Assembly: GCA_020850355.1 (NCBI GenBank)
Contig: JADZEX010000037.1
Span: 124,001 to 188,000 of the forward strand
Direction of reading: 5' to 3'
Source of the DNA: Fimbriimonadaceae bacterium
GTDB lineage: Bacteria; Armatimonadota; UBA10988
DNA: 64,000 nucleotides
Both the position numbers and the translations under genes were made by a program. The number at the start of each line of letters is the position of its first letter. The first letter of the stretch is position 1. The notes under the pieces are model-generated. The model saw only the letters and a program-made list of their open reading frames with translations. It had not been told where the DNA came from and searched no databases. This document shows positions 52,986-60,863 of the stretch, piece by piece.

Positions 52986-53935
52986 GCGTCGCCAACAGCG
53001 TGCTGGACCTGATCGGCCAGACCCCGCTGGTCGATCTGAGTTGGCTGCTGGCCGACCGCTCCCGCCGGCTGTTGGCAAAGGCCGAGTTCCTCAACCCCGG
53101 CGGCAGCATCAAGGACCGGGTGGCCGCCCACCTGATCGCCCGGGCCCTGCAGACGGGGCGCCTGGCGCGCGGTCAGACCGTCGTCGAGCTGACTTCGGGC
53201 AACATGGGGTGCGGGCTGGCACTCGCTTGTGGGCACCACGGCCTGCCCTTTGTGGCGGTGATGTCGGCCGGCAACAGTCCGGAGCGCGCCGCGATGATGC
53301 GTGCGCTGGGCGCCACGGTGGAGCTGGTCCCGCAGGCGGCCGGGGGGCTGCCGGGTCAGGTCTCGGGCGCCGACCTGGCGCTGGTGGCGGCCCGCGCGGC
53401 GGAGTTGGTGGCCGCGACCGACGGCTGGTACGTCGACCAGTTCCACAACCCCGACAACGTCGGCGCGCACGAGAGCAGCACCGGTCCGGAGATCTGGGAG
53501 CAGTCCGGTGGCCGGGTCGACGCTGTTGTGGCGGCGGCCGGCACGGGCTGTAGCTTCGTCGGTGCGATGCGCTACCTGCGCCGCCAGCAGCCGCTGGTGC
53601 AGGGTTGGGTGGTCGAGCCGGCCGGCGCCGCCGTGCTGGCTGGGGAGCCGGTCACCAAGCCGGGTCACGTGATCCAGGGCACCGGCTACGGCAGCGTGCC
53701 GCCGCAGTGGGAGCCGGCCCTCTGTACCGGCAGCCTGGCGGTCAGTGACGACGCGGCGCGCCGCCTGGCGCGGCGGTTGGCGGCCGAGGCGGGGCTCTTC
53801 GTCGGCTTCTCGGCAGGGGCCAACGTGGCGGCCGCGGTGCGCCTGGCGAGCCACCCCGCCGCGCCGCGCTGCCTGGTGACGTTGCTGCCCGACAGCGGGC
53901 TGAAGTACCTGTCGACCGACCTCGTGCCGGCCTGA
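52982..53935 (+). CDS. PLP-dependent cysteine synthase family protein
   Basis: A 317-residue fold-type II PLP enzyme. LNPGGSIKDRVAAHLI places the Schiff-base Lys at 44, ELTSGNMGCGLALA is the phosphate-cradle variant of TSGNTG, and AGTGCSFVGAMRYL and GFSAGANVAAAVRL match the cysteine synthase/cystathionine beta-synthase group. It likely makes cysteine or a related product from O-acetylserine. Position directly after bshC-gpsA suggests supply of cysteine for bacillithiol. ATG 52982. Confidence 0.9.
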   Translation: MSVANSVLDLIGQTPLVDLSWLLADRSRRLLAKAEFLNPGGSIKDRVAAHLIARALQTGRLARGQTVVELTSGNMGCGLALACGHHGLPFVAVMSAGNSPERAAMMRALGATVELVPQAAGGLPGQVSGADLALVAARAAELVAATDGWYVDQFHNPDNVGAHESSTGPEIWEQSGGRVDAVVAAAGTGCSFVGAMRYLRRQQPLVQGWVVEPAGAAVLAGEPVTKPGHVIQGTGYGSVPPQWEPALCTGSLAVSDDAARRLARRLAAEAGLFVGFSAGANVAAAVRLASHPAAPRCLVTLLPDSGLKYLSTDLVPA

Positions 53936-53938
53936 CGC

Positions 53939-54862
53939 TCAGTCCAGCCGCAGCAGCCCGGCCGCCGCGGCATCGAGGTCCGGTGGCAGCGCTGTCGGGC
54001 GCCAGCCCGAGGCGGTATAGACGGCGCCCTGCAGCGTCGCGCCGGTCAGGTCGGCCGTCCGCAGATCAGCGTAGCTGAGGTCGGCGCCGCTGAGGTCGGC
54101 GCCACTGAGGTCGGCCCCGGCCAGATCGCTGCGGCTGAGATCGGCGCCACTGAGGTCGGCCCCGCGCAGGTCGACCCCTCGCAACCAGGCGTAGCTGAGA
54201 TCGGCGCCACTGAGCGGCGGCGCAGCGGCGGCGCCCTGGTGCAGCTCCCAGACCAGCCGCCACTTCGGGTCGAAGAGCGTTGCCGCATCGGCCGTGACGC
54301 CGCTCAGGCGGGCTTCCCGCAAGTTGGCCCCACGCAAGTCCGCGCCCCGCAGATCGGCCTGGTCGAGGTTCGCCGCCGCCAGGTTAGAGGCCTGCAACCG
54401 CGCCTGCCGCAGGTCGGCCAGTTGCAGGTTGGCCCCCGCCAGGTGGGCCTCGGCGAGGTCTTGCCTGACCAGCTTCTGCCCACTGCTGCCGCGGTTCACA
54501 AGCTCCCAGACCAGCCGCCACTTCGGCGGCAGGACGGTCGCCTCGTCGAGCCGGGCGCCGCTCAGATCGGCGGCCGCCAGGTCGACCTCGCCGAGGTCGG
54601 CCCCGAGCAGGATGGTCTCCAGCAGGAAGGCGCCCCGCAGCACCGCCCGGAAGGCGCCGGCGCCGCTGAGGTCGGCGCGGGCCAGGTTGGCGCCGCTGAG
54701 GTCGGCCTCGAATAGGCTGGCTTCGCGCAGGTCGGCGCGGCTGAGCTGCGCTCGGCAGAACCGGGCGTGGTTCAGGTTCTGGCCTCGGAGACGCGCCCCG
54801 CGCAGGTCCTGGTCAGTGAGGTCCGGCAGGCGCGCCAGGATTTCGTCTCGGCTCAGTGGCAT
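53939..54862 (-). CDS. Pentapeptide repeat protein with two PKWRLVWEL linkers
   Basis: A 307-residue protein of A(D/N)LxX pentapeptide repeats forming a right-handed quadrilateral beta-helix. Two linkers (residues 113-121 and 199-207) read PKWRLVWEL and interrupt the helix, splitting it into three blocks, each preceded by similar spacing. Similar linkers occur in cyanobacterial pentapeptide proteins, from memory. Some pentapeptide proteins mimic DNA (gyrase inhibitors), but that is not shown here. ATG 54862. An upstream in-frame extension to 55123 has poor composition and is rejected. Confidence 0.85.
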   Translation of the reverse strand: MPLSRDEILARLPDLTDQDLRGARLRGQNLNHARFCRAQLSRADLREASLFEADLSGANLARADLSGAGAFRAVLRGAFLLETILLGADLGEVDLAAADLSGARLDEATVLPPKWRLVWELVNRGSSGQKLVRQDLAEAHLAGANLQLADLRQARLQASNLAAANLDQADLRGADLRGANLREARLSGVTADAATLFDPKWRLVWELHQGAAAAPPLSGADLSYAWLRGVDLRGADLSGADLSRSDLAGADLSGADLSGADLSYADLRTADLTGATLQGAVYTASGWRPTALPPDLDAAAAGLLRLD

Positions 54863-54994
54863 CGTCCCACCGCTCGACTCCTCGGCAGCGACCACGGCCC
54901 AGTTGGCCTCAGCCGGCCGGGCTCCTCCCGCCGCCGGCGGCCGGGCGTCACGGGTTGGCGCGACCCAATCGGGCGGCAGCTTCGCCCCGAGTGC

Positions 54995-55023
54995 TTGACG
55001 GCAGGCGTTCAGAGCACTACCGT
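54995..55023 (+). promoter_or_regulatory. Probable promoter of the 55100 gene
   Basis: TTGACG (54995-55000), 17 bases, TACCGT (55018-55023). The -10 is weak, but the spacing is ideal and the position fits a 70-base leader to the next gene. Confidence 0.4.
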
Positions 55024-55099
55024 AAGGCCTGTCGCAAGCATCGCAACCTAACAGCCGAAGAGCTAGCTTAGCAGGCGGTGCCAGCAGGAGGAGTGCGCC

Positions 55100-55597
55100 A
55101 TGGCGCGGGTCGGCGGTGATCAATCAACTCTGGAGGCCTTGCTCAAGGAGCAACAGGCCGCCGTATCCGAGGTCCACCGGCTGGTTGCCCGCCTGCTGGA
55201 GCTGACGCCACAGTTGCAGCGTCGCATGCGCGACGAACTGGCGCTCCACGTCGAACCCGATTACAGCCTGCTGAGCGAGGCCCTGACTCGCCTGCAGGCC
55301 GCCACCCGCCGCTCCGCGCAGCCCGCTTCGCCGCGCCGCAGCAAGCCACGGCGCTTCATGCTGGTCCACCGCGGCAACGGCGAGCCGGTGCTTGGGCCGG
55401 ACGGCCAGCCGTTGACCTTCCGCACCAAGTTGCAGGTCCTGCGCGGTCCACGTTACGCGGCCCTGCTGGGCAGCGATGGGGTGCAGCAGGTGCAAATCGT
55501 CGACACGCAGCGCGACAATGCGGTGGTGGTCGATCGACTGCGCCTGGGACCCGCGCCCGGCGGGCGCCGGCGACGCGAGAATCAACCTGAGGAGTAG
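55100..55597 (+). CDS. Hypothetical protein with basic middle region
   Basis: A 165-residue protein. Residues 1-70 are helical (LEALLKEQQAAVSEVHRLVARLLEL), followed by a proline/arginine-rich linker (SPRRSKPRRFML) and a beta-rich C-terminal portion (LMLVHRG-like, QLTFRTKLQVLR). Its end overlaps the 3' end of the convergent tRNA gene by 3 bases (stop TAG 55595-55597). Ribosome site GCAGGAGGAG. I do not recognise a family. Confidence 0.6.
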   Translation: MARVGGDQSTLEALLKEQQAAVSEVHRLVARLLELTPQLQRRMRDELALHVEPDYSLLSEALTRLQAATRRSAQPASPRRSKPRRFMLVHRGNGEPVLGPDGQPLTFRTKLQVLRGPRYAALLGSDGVQQVQIVDTQRDNAVVVDRLRLGPAPGGRRRRENQPEE

Positions 55598-55668
55598 CGA
55601 GGGAGGGACTCGAACCCTCGACCTAGCGATTATGAGTCGCTCGCTCTAACCGGCTGAGCTACCTCGCC
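55595..55668 (-). tRNA. tRNA-Met(CAT), elongator-like
   Basis: Cloverleaf reads GGCGAGG...CCTCGCT with a G1-U72 wobble, D-arm AGCTCAGCCGGTTAGAGC, anticodon stem GCGAC-TCATAAT-..., T-arm GAGGGTTCGAGTCCCTC, and discriminator A. The anticodon CAT is at 55632-55634. 74 bases, no encoded CCA. The AGCTCAG...TTAGAGC pattern is typical of elongator Met rather than initiator, but tRNA-Ile2 (CAU) is not excluded. Its own promoter is at 55681-55709. Confidence 0.92.
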
Positions 55669-55680
55669 AAACAGGGCTGC

Positions 55681-55709
55681 ACGATACCACCGCTGCCCCG
55701 CCGCGTCAA
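55681..55709 (-). promoter_or_regulatory. Promoter of tRNA-Met
   Basis: On the minus strand TTGACG (55704-55709), 17 bases, TATCGT (55681-55686), 12 bases upstream of the tRNA 5' end. Confidence 0.65.
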
Positions 55710-55780
55710 TCCCACGCCGGGCCGCGGATCGGGGCAGGTGGCCGCCTGGCGACGGCCAATCCGAGCCTTGGGAGCAGGTG

Positions 55781-58213
55781 ATGCTAGCTGGGCTCTGGAC
55801 GATCTTGCCGGTGGCACTGAGTGCCGCCCCGTTGCTGCCGGCGGTCGAAGCCGAAGGCCTGATCTACGAGGCTGGCAACGCCAACAACGGGTCGGGACCG
55901 TTGTGGTGCTACGGCAGCACGGTCCTGGCGCGGATTGGCGAGCAGGTCTTCGCCAGCGGCATGGAGGTCCTGCCCGACCAGCAGCCGCTCCACAACACGC
56001 GCTGGGTGCTTTGGCAACTGGTCGACGGCCAGTGGCGGACGGCGCAGGCCGATCCCACCGGCCGGCAGCGCGAGCCCTGTCCGCTGGGCGTCTTCCGCGA
56101 CGGCCGCCTGCTGCTCACTAGCAACCCCACCCTCACACCGCCGGGGACCTACAGCGGCGCAGCCCGGCCGACCGTGCTGGTCTTCGACACCGCCCAGCCG
56201 AGCGCCGCGCCACGGCTGCTCGAACCACGGTGGGAGGGCGCGCCGGCCTTCACCGAGCACAGCTACCGCGGCTTCTGTGTCGATGGGCCCAACCAGGAAG
56301 CGCTCTACTTCAACAACCTGGGCTATGACAGCATCTACTGGAGCTTCCTGGACCGTCAGGGGCAGTGGTCGCGTTCCGGCCGGCTGGCGGTGCCCTGGGG
56401 CGCCGAGTTTGAGGTGCCGGAGCCGGTGCGGATCTGCTACCACAACATGGCCCTGCGCGACCGGGCCGCGCACACCCTCGGCGTCAGTGACATCATCGAA
56501 CCCGTCAAGGCCTGGCGGGAGTACAAGCTGATCCTGAACAACGGCCAGAAGTGGGACTACGACTTCCGGCGGCTCTACTACTGCTACACCCCCGACATCA
56601 CCAGCACCGCCTGGCAGCCTTGGGTCAAGGTGGCCGACTGCGACGCGACCTGCGGCCACATCACGAATCTCGACCTGTGGCTCGACGCCGCGGGGCGGGC
56701 GCACCTGCTCTGGATCGAGAGCAGTGTCTGGAACCCCAAGGTGCGCGACAAGTTCTTCCCCGAGGTGCCCGCCACCAAGACCCTGATGTATGGACTGATC
56801 GAGCAGGGCAAGGTGATGCGCAAGGTGGCCCTGCTGAAAGGCGGCGAGCGGCAGCCGTCGCAGGTCCTGCCGGGGTATGCACGGTTCCAGGCCACTCCCG
56901 ACGGCCGGCTGCTGGTGATCAGCTACGCCAGCGGCAGCGCCGACGGTCTGCCGATCAATGAGAACCGGGTCCAGGAGTTGCTGCCGGATGGCAGCTTCAC
57001 GCCCTCGGTGCGGGTGCCGCTGCGGAACCCCTTCACCGCCTTCATGACCGCCAGCGAGCGGGGTGGCTCGGCGCCGTCGGCGACGCTCGACCTCCTGGGA
57101 CAGGTCAGCGGTCAGGGCGGCATCCATTACGCCCGCATCGGACTGTTGAACCAGGTGCTCGCCGACTTCGAGGCAGCGGTCGAGTGGAGTGCCGACGGGA
57201 CAGTGCTGGCGCTCGACGGCCGCCCTTCGCGGGCCGTGCAGGGCGAGATTGCGGAGTACCAGTGGCAGGTCGGCGAGCAGCGCGCCAGCGGGCCGCAGGT
57301 GCGCCTGGCAGCCGGCCGCGGCAAGCAGGCGACGGTCGCGTTGACCGTGCGCGACGCGGCCGGCCACCAGCAACGGGCGACCCGCACGGTCAACCTGCCG
57401 CCGCATCCCAGCGACTTCGGTCTGGCGCGCTGGGGCACCGTGCTGCGGCTGGAAGCCGAGCAGTTCGCCGCGGAGGGTGGCGGCAGCGGGCAGGTGCGCG
57501 ACGACAAGCTGCAGACGAGCGGGCTGTCGCTGTCGCACAGCGATGCCGCGGGCCACTGGCTGGAGTGGGAGTGTCGGGTGCCGACCGCCGACCGCTACTA
57601 CCTGCTGGCGCGCTACGCCGTGCCGACGGACACCGCGCGGGACCTGACCATCGACGGTCAGCCCGGCGGCGAGCTGGCCTTCGCCAGCACCGGGGGCTAC
57701 GGCAGCAGCGTGGCTGACGATTGGCGGTTGGCCGCCCCGCTGGTCGGCGCTGCGCCGCTGGTGCTGCCGCTGAGCGCTGGGCCGCACCGCCTGCGGCTGA
57801 CCAACCGCAACGGCCGCGGCCTGAACTTGGACTACCTCGAGCTGGTCGCCGCGACGGCCCCCGCGGTGGAGCTGGAGCCGGCCGGCTGGCGGCTCTTGGA
57901 GCACCGCGGCTGGCGCTACCTGGCACCGCTCGAGGGCACGCTGGCGCCCTCGCGGATGCGGCCGGACAGCGGGCAGGCTTACGTGGTGGTGCTCGGTCCG
58001 CAGTTCGTCGGCGACGGGGTGGCCGGGCAGCCGGCCTCCCGGCTGGAGCTGTTCGAGAACGGCCAGCCGCTCACCCGCAACAATGTCCACGCCGACATCC
58101 GGGCCAAGAGCGGGCTCTACTCGCACTGGTCGACGGTGGTCTACTTCAGCGCCAGCGACGGCAGCGACCCGCGGGCCAACGGGCGGCGTTACACCTGGCG
58201 GCTGACGCGCTGA
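55781..58213 (+). CDS. Secreted beta-propeller protein with C-terminal CBM-like domain
   Basis: An 810-residue exported protein (signal MLAGLWTILPVALSAAPLLPA). The first ~450 residues are propeller-like (GSTVLARIGEQVFASG, LWLDAAGRAHLLWIESSVWNPKV). A PKD/Ig-like piece (EIAEYQWQVGEQRASG, ALTVRDAAGHQQRATRTVNLPPHP) follows, then a carbohydrate-binding-like domain (LRLEAEQFAAEGGGSG, HWLEWECRVPTADRYYLLARYA, LDYLELVAA). Likely binds or degrades polysaccharide outside the cell; no catalytic motif is clear. ATG 55781 after GGAGCAGG. Confidence 0.7.
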   Translation: MLAGLWTILPVALSAAPLLPAVEAEGLIYEAGNANNGSGPLWCYGSTVLARIGEQVFASGMEVLPDQQPLHNTRWVLWQLVDGQWRTAQADPTGRQREPCPLGVFRDGRLLLTSNPTLTPPGTYSGAARPTVLVFDTAQPSAAPRLLEPRWEGAPAFTEHSYRGFCVDGPNQEALYFNNLGYDSIYWSFLDRQGQWSRSGRLAVPWGAEFEVPEPVRICYHNMALRDRAAHTLGVSDIIEPVKAWREYKLILNNGQKWDYDFRRLYYCYTPDITSTAWQPWVKVADCDATCGHITNLDLWLDAAGRAHLLWIESSVWNPKVRDKFFPEVPATKTLMYGLIEQGKVMRKVALLKGGERQPSQVLPGYARFQATPDGRLLVISYASGSADGLPINENRVQELLPDGSFTPSVRVPLRNPFTAFMTASERGGSAPSATLDLLGQVSGQGGIHYARIGLLNQVLADFEAAVEWSADGTVLALDGRPSRAVQGEIAEYQWQVGEQRASGPQVRLAAGRGKQATVALTVRDAAGHQQRATRTVNLPPHPSDFGLARWGTVLRLEAEQFAAEGGGSGQVRDDKLQTSGLSLSHSDAAGHWLEWECRVPTADRYYLLARYAVPTDTARDLTIDGQPGGELAFASTGGYGSSVADDWRLAAPLVGAAPLVLPLSAGPHRLRLTNRNGRGLNLDYLELVAATAPAVELEPAGWRLLEHRGWRYLAPLEGTLAPSRMRPDSGQAYVVVLGPQFVGDGVAGQPASRLELFENGQPLTRNNVHADIRAKSGLYSHWSTVVYFSASDGSDPRANGRRYTWRLTR

Positions 58214-58242
58214 GGCACCTGCGCAAAGCACGGGAACGACCC

Positions 58243-58248
58243 TACAAT
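58243..58248 (+). promoter_or_regulatory. Possible -10 box upstream of MoaD/ThiS-like gene
   Basis: TACAAT is 20 bases before the ATG at 58269. The -35 region at proper spacing (TGCGCA) is poor, so this is only a tentative promoter. Confidence 0.35.
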
Positions 58249-58268
58249 GGGCTGGGGATGCCACAGCG

Positions 58269-58499
58269 ATGACGGTGACGGTGCGGGTCTATGCGCAACT
58301 CCGCGAGTTGGTGCCGGGCGGCCAGCGCCAGACCACCTGCGCGTTGCCCAGTGGGGCGACGGTGCTGGAGCTGGCCGACCGCCTGGGAATCGGCGACCAG
58401 CCGCTGGAGGTGATGGTCAACGACCAGCGCGCCCACCACGGCATCCGGCCGGCGGACGGCGACGTGGTCAGCTTCTTCCCGGCCCTCGCTGGCGGCTAG
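58269..58499 (+). CDS. MoaD/ThiS-like ubiquitin-fold sulfur carrier protein
   Basis: A 76-residue protein with the beta-grasp pattern MTVTVRVYAQLRELVPG, LPSGATVLELADRLGI, VMVNDQRAHHGIRPADGDVVSFFPALAGG. The C-terminal Gly-Gly is the activation site for adenylation and thiocarboxylation. Members act in molybdopterin, thiamine or other sulfur transfer. No moaA/E or thi genes are near, so the pathway is unassigned. Confidence 0.85.
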   Translation: MTVTVRVYAQLRELVPGGQRQTTCALPSGATVLELADRLGIGDQPLEVMVNDQRAHHGIRPADGDVVSFFPALAGG

Positions 58500-58501
58500 A
58501 C

Positions 58502-60553
58502 CTGCGCCCGACGCTGCTGCTGTTGCTGCTGCCGGCGCTGGCTGCGGCCGAACTCGAGCCGTTCGACGACCAGCCGCTGGCGGGCCGCCAACCGGTCGTG
58601 CTGCTGCACGGCTGGAACAGCGGGCCCAGGATCTGGGACGACCTGCGCGACAGCACGGCGCAGGATGTGCTGCTACGGCAGCGCTGCCGGCTCTACCGCT
58701 GGCGTTACGACTGGTCGGAACCCCTGGCAGCCAACGGTGCGCGCCTCGGCGCCGAACTGCTGGCGCGACCGGAGCTGGTCGACCGACCGGTGGTGCTGGT
58801 GGGCCACAGCATGGGCGGACTGGTGGCCCGGGCCTACCTCGAAAGCGACCCGGCCGCGCTCGACCGCGTGGCGCTGTTGATCACCTGCGGCACGCCGCAC
58901 CACGGGTCGCCGAGCAGCTCGCTCGATTGGCTCGGCGAGAGCAACCGGGTGCTCGGCACCCTGCCCTTCGTCGGCGGCTCGAAGACGCTCCAGAAGTACC
59001 TGCCCGTGCTGGCGGCGGCGGCGACCGCCGGTGGCCGGCAGCTCGGCTGGGACAACCTCACGCAGACGATGCCGGCGTCGGTCTGGCAACGCGCCGACCG
59101 CACGCTGCGGCTGCTCAACGAACGGCTGGCCAGTCACCCGGCCCGGACCGAGCTGCTGGCCCGCTATCGCCTCTACGCCGGCTACCTGCCGCGGGTGCCG
59201 ACGCTGACCGACCGCGCCGCCCTGGCGGCGCTCCTGAAGGGCCAGCCGTACCCACTCGGCGCGGCCGTGCTGGCGCGCTCGTTCGTCGACGCCGGCCGCC
59301 AACCGATCAGCGCCTGGCTGGCCAACGACGGCGTGGTGCCCTTGGAGTCGGCCCTGCTGTTGCAGCCGGGCGAGTCCATCGCCGGTTGGCAAGACGGACG
59401 GGTGGCGCTGCGCCGCGAGGTGATCCAGCGCCGTTTGCCTGCCGCGACCGTGCCCTGGCAGGTCTGGCCGGAGGTCGACCACAACGCCCTGGCGACCGCC
59501 CCGCCGCTGCTCGCCGAGCTGCGGCGCGAGCTGGCCGCCAGCGATGCCAATGGGCTGCTGCTGCAGCGCGGCGAGCAGCTCTGGCTCGTCCGGCCCACCG
59601 GCGGCGAGCAGCCGATGGGTCCCGGGCGCTGGCTGGCCAGCGCCGTCAACCGCCTGCTGCTGGCCCAGGACGAGGGCCTGGTGGTGCGCCAGCCCGGCGG
59701 AGCGCGGTGGCTTTCGCGCGGCGCCGCGTCACACTGGGAGGTCTCGCCGGCGGCCACCTGGGCGCTCTCCAGCCGCGGTCTGCTGCTGGGCTGTGAGCGT
59801 CCCGCCGCCCGGCCGCTGGCGCCACCCAACGGCGCGGCCTGCTGGTCGCCGGAAGGGCAGTGGCTGCTCTACCCGGCCGCCTCCGGCGTGCAGCGGGTCC
59901 ACCTGCCCAGCCTGACGGTAACGGCCGAGCCGCCCGGGCAGCAGCCGCTCGGCTTTCTGCCCGACGGCCGCCTGCTCTGGGCCAGCGGGCCAGCCCAGTG
60001 GCGCGGCGTCGGCGGCCTGGCGGTCTGTTGGCTCGCCGGCGGCTCCCTCACCGCCGGTCTGCCGAGCGCCGCTCCCAGCCCGTTGGCGCTGGTCGGGCCA
60101 CGGTCCGGTCTGTATCTGCTACCCGCCGGCGGCGACGCGTTGCGGCTGGCTGACCAGGACTGCCAGCCCGTCGGCGATGGCGTGACCTGGCTGGCCTGGC
60201 CGACGGCGCAGGGCGTCGCGGTCTGGCGCGGCCGCGGCATCGAACCGCTATCGACAGGCGCGGAGGGCCCCTCGCAGCTCGCCGCCGCCGGACCGTGGCT
60301 GCTGGTCGCCCGCGGCCGGCAGGTGGCTGGCTTCCGGATGCCGGCCGGCACGCCGCTCAGTCTGTCGCCGCTGGCTGCGCCCGCGGACGGGCCGGGCCTG
60401 GCCAGTGCCGACGGCCGCTGGCTGGCGCGGCCCTGGGGCAGCCAGACCTGGCTCTGGCGGACCGACTCGCTGCAGGCCAGCGTCCTCCCTGGCCGTCCCG
60501 TCGCCTGGTTACCGGCGCCGGTGGCGCGGATCTGGGAGACTGCACCACACTGA
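58502..60553 (+). CDS. Secreted alpha/beta hydrolase fused to a beta-propeller-like domain, CTG start
   Basis: A 683-residue protein if started at CTG 58502, two bases after the MoaD-like stop. The N-terminus reads LRPTLLLLLLPALAAAEL, a signal peptide whose first residue is this CTG; no ATG, GTG or TTG lies near enough in frame (the only TTG is inside the hydrophobic core). The hydrolase domain (about 20-340) has VVLLHGWNSGPRIWDDL, the nucleophile elbow GHSMGGLVARAYL, HHGSPSSS and VDHNALA. The rest is repetitive beta-strands resembling a propeller (LLLQRGEQLWLVRP, LLLCGCERP-type repeats). Lipase/esterase-like. A CTG start or a sequence error explains the missing start. Confidence 0.75.
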   Translation: MRPTLLLLLLPALAAAELEPFDDQPLAGRQPVVLLHGWNSGPRIWDDLRDSTAQDVLLRQRCRLYRWRYDWSEPLAANGARLGAELLARPELVDRPVVLVGHSMGGLVARAYLESDPAALDRVALLITCGTPHHGSPSSSLDWLGESNRVLGTLPFVGGSKTLQKYLPVLAAAATAGGRQLGWDNLTQTMPASVWQRADRTLRLLNERLASHPARTELLARYRLYAGYLPRVPTLTDRAALAALLKGQPYPLGAAVLARSFVDAGRQPISAWLANDGVVPLESALLLQPGESIAGWQDGRVALRREVIQRRLPAATVPWQVWPEVDHNALATAPPLLAELRRELAASDANGLLLQRGEQLWLVRPTGGEQPMGPGRWLASAVNRLLLAQDEGLVVRQPGGARWLSRGAASHWEVSPAATWALSSRGLLLGCERPAARPLAPPNGAACWSPEGQWLLYPAASGVQRVHLPSLTVTAEPPGQQPLGFLPDGRLLWASGPAQWRGVGGLAVCWLAGGSLTAGLPSAAPSPLALVGPRSGLYLLPAGGDALRLADQDCQPVGDGVTWLAWPTAQGVAVWRGRGIEPLSTGAEGPSQLAAAGPWLLVARGRQVAGFRMPAGTPLSLSPLAAPADGPGLASADGRWLARPWGSQTWLWRTDSLQASVLPGRPVAWLPAPVARIWETAPH

Positions 60554-60569
60554 CGCCGAGGGTGTCACC

Positions 60570-60863
60570 GTGAGTGTCTGCATCGAGTTCCCCCCGCCGG
60601 GCGCCGTGCTCGGCCCGGCCGACGGCGAGTTGGACGGCCAGCAACTGCGGATCGAGGTCCGCGGCAGCGGCCCGCGCGACGTGCCGCTGTTCGTCAACGA
60701 AGAGGTGTTGCAGACGGCCGCCGATGGCCGCTTCACCTGCCCCGTGGCGCTGCCGCCCGGCGACGGCTGGGTGGTCGTCGGCCTGCTCAGCGGCTGCGCC
60801 TGTGTCACCAACCGGGTGCCGGTGCGGGTCGCCCTCGACCCATCAGAGCCCCGCCCCGCGTAG
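60570..60863 (+). CDS. Small Ig-like domain protein
   Basis: A 97-residue beta-sandwich-like protein (IEFPPPGAVLGPADGELDGQQLRIEV, VPLFVNEEVLQTAADGRFTCPVAL, GWVVVGLLSGCACVTNRVPVRV). The pattern resembles the Ig-like domain often fused to glycoside hydrolases; here it is a stand-alone gene. It contains four cysteines but no signal peptide. GTG 60570 follows GAGGGTG. Its 3' end overlaps the convergent next gene by 21 bases. Confidence 0.5.
   Translation: MSVCIEFPPPGAVLGPADGELDGQQLRIEVRGSGPRDVPLFVNEEVLQTAADGRFTCPVALPPGDGWVVVGLLSGCACVTNRVPVRVALDPSEPRPA

Noticed and set aside
54863-55123. N-terminal extension of the pentapeptide gene to 55123
   Set aside because: It has low-quality composition, no pentapeptide pattern and overlaps the predicted promoter and start of the divergent gene at 55100.
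58247-58501. Start of the hydrolase at the upstream ATG 58247
   Set aside because: It would overlap the entire MoaD/ThiS-like gene in another frame and place the signal peptide about 85 residues inside the protein.
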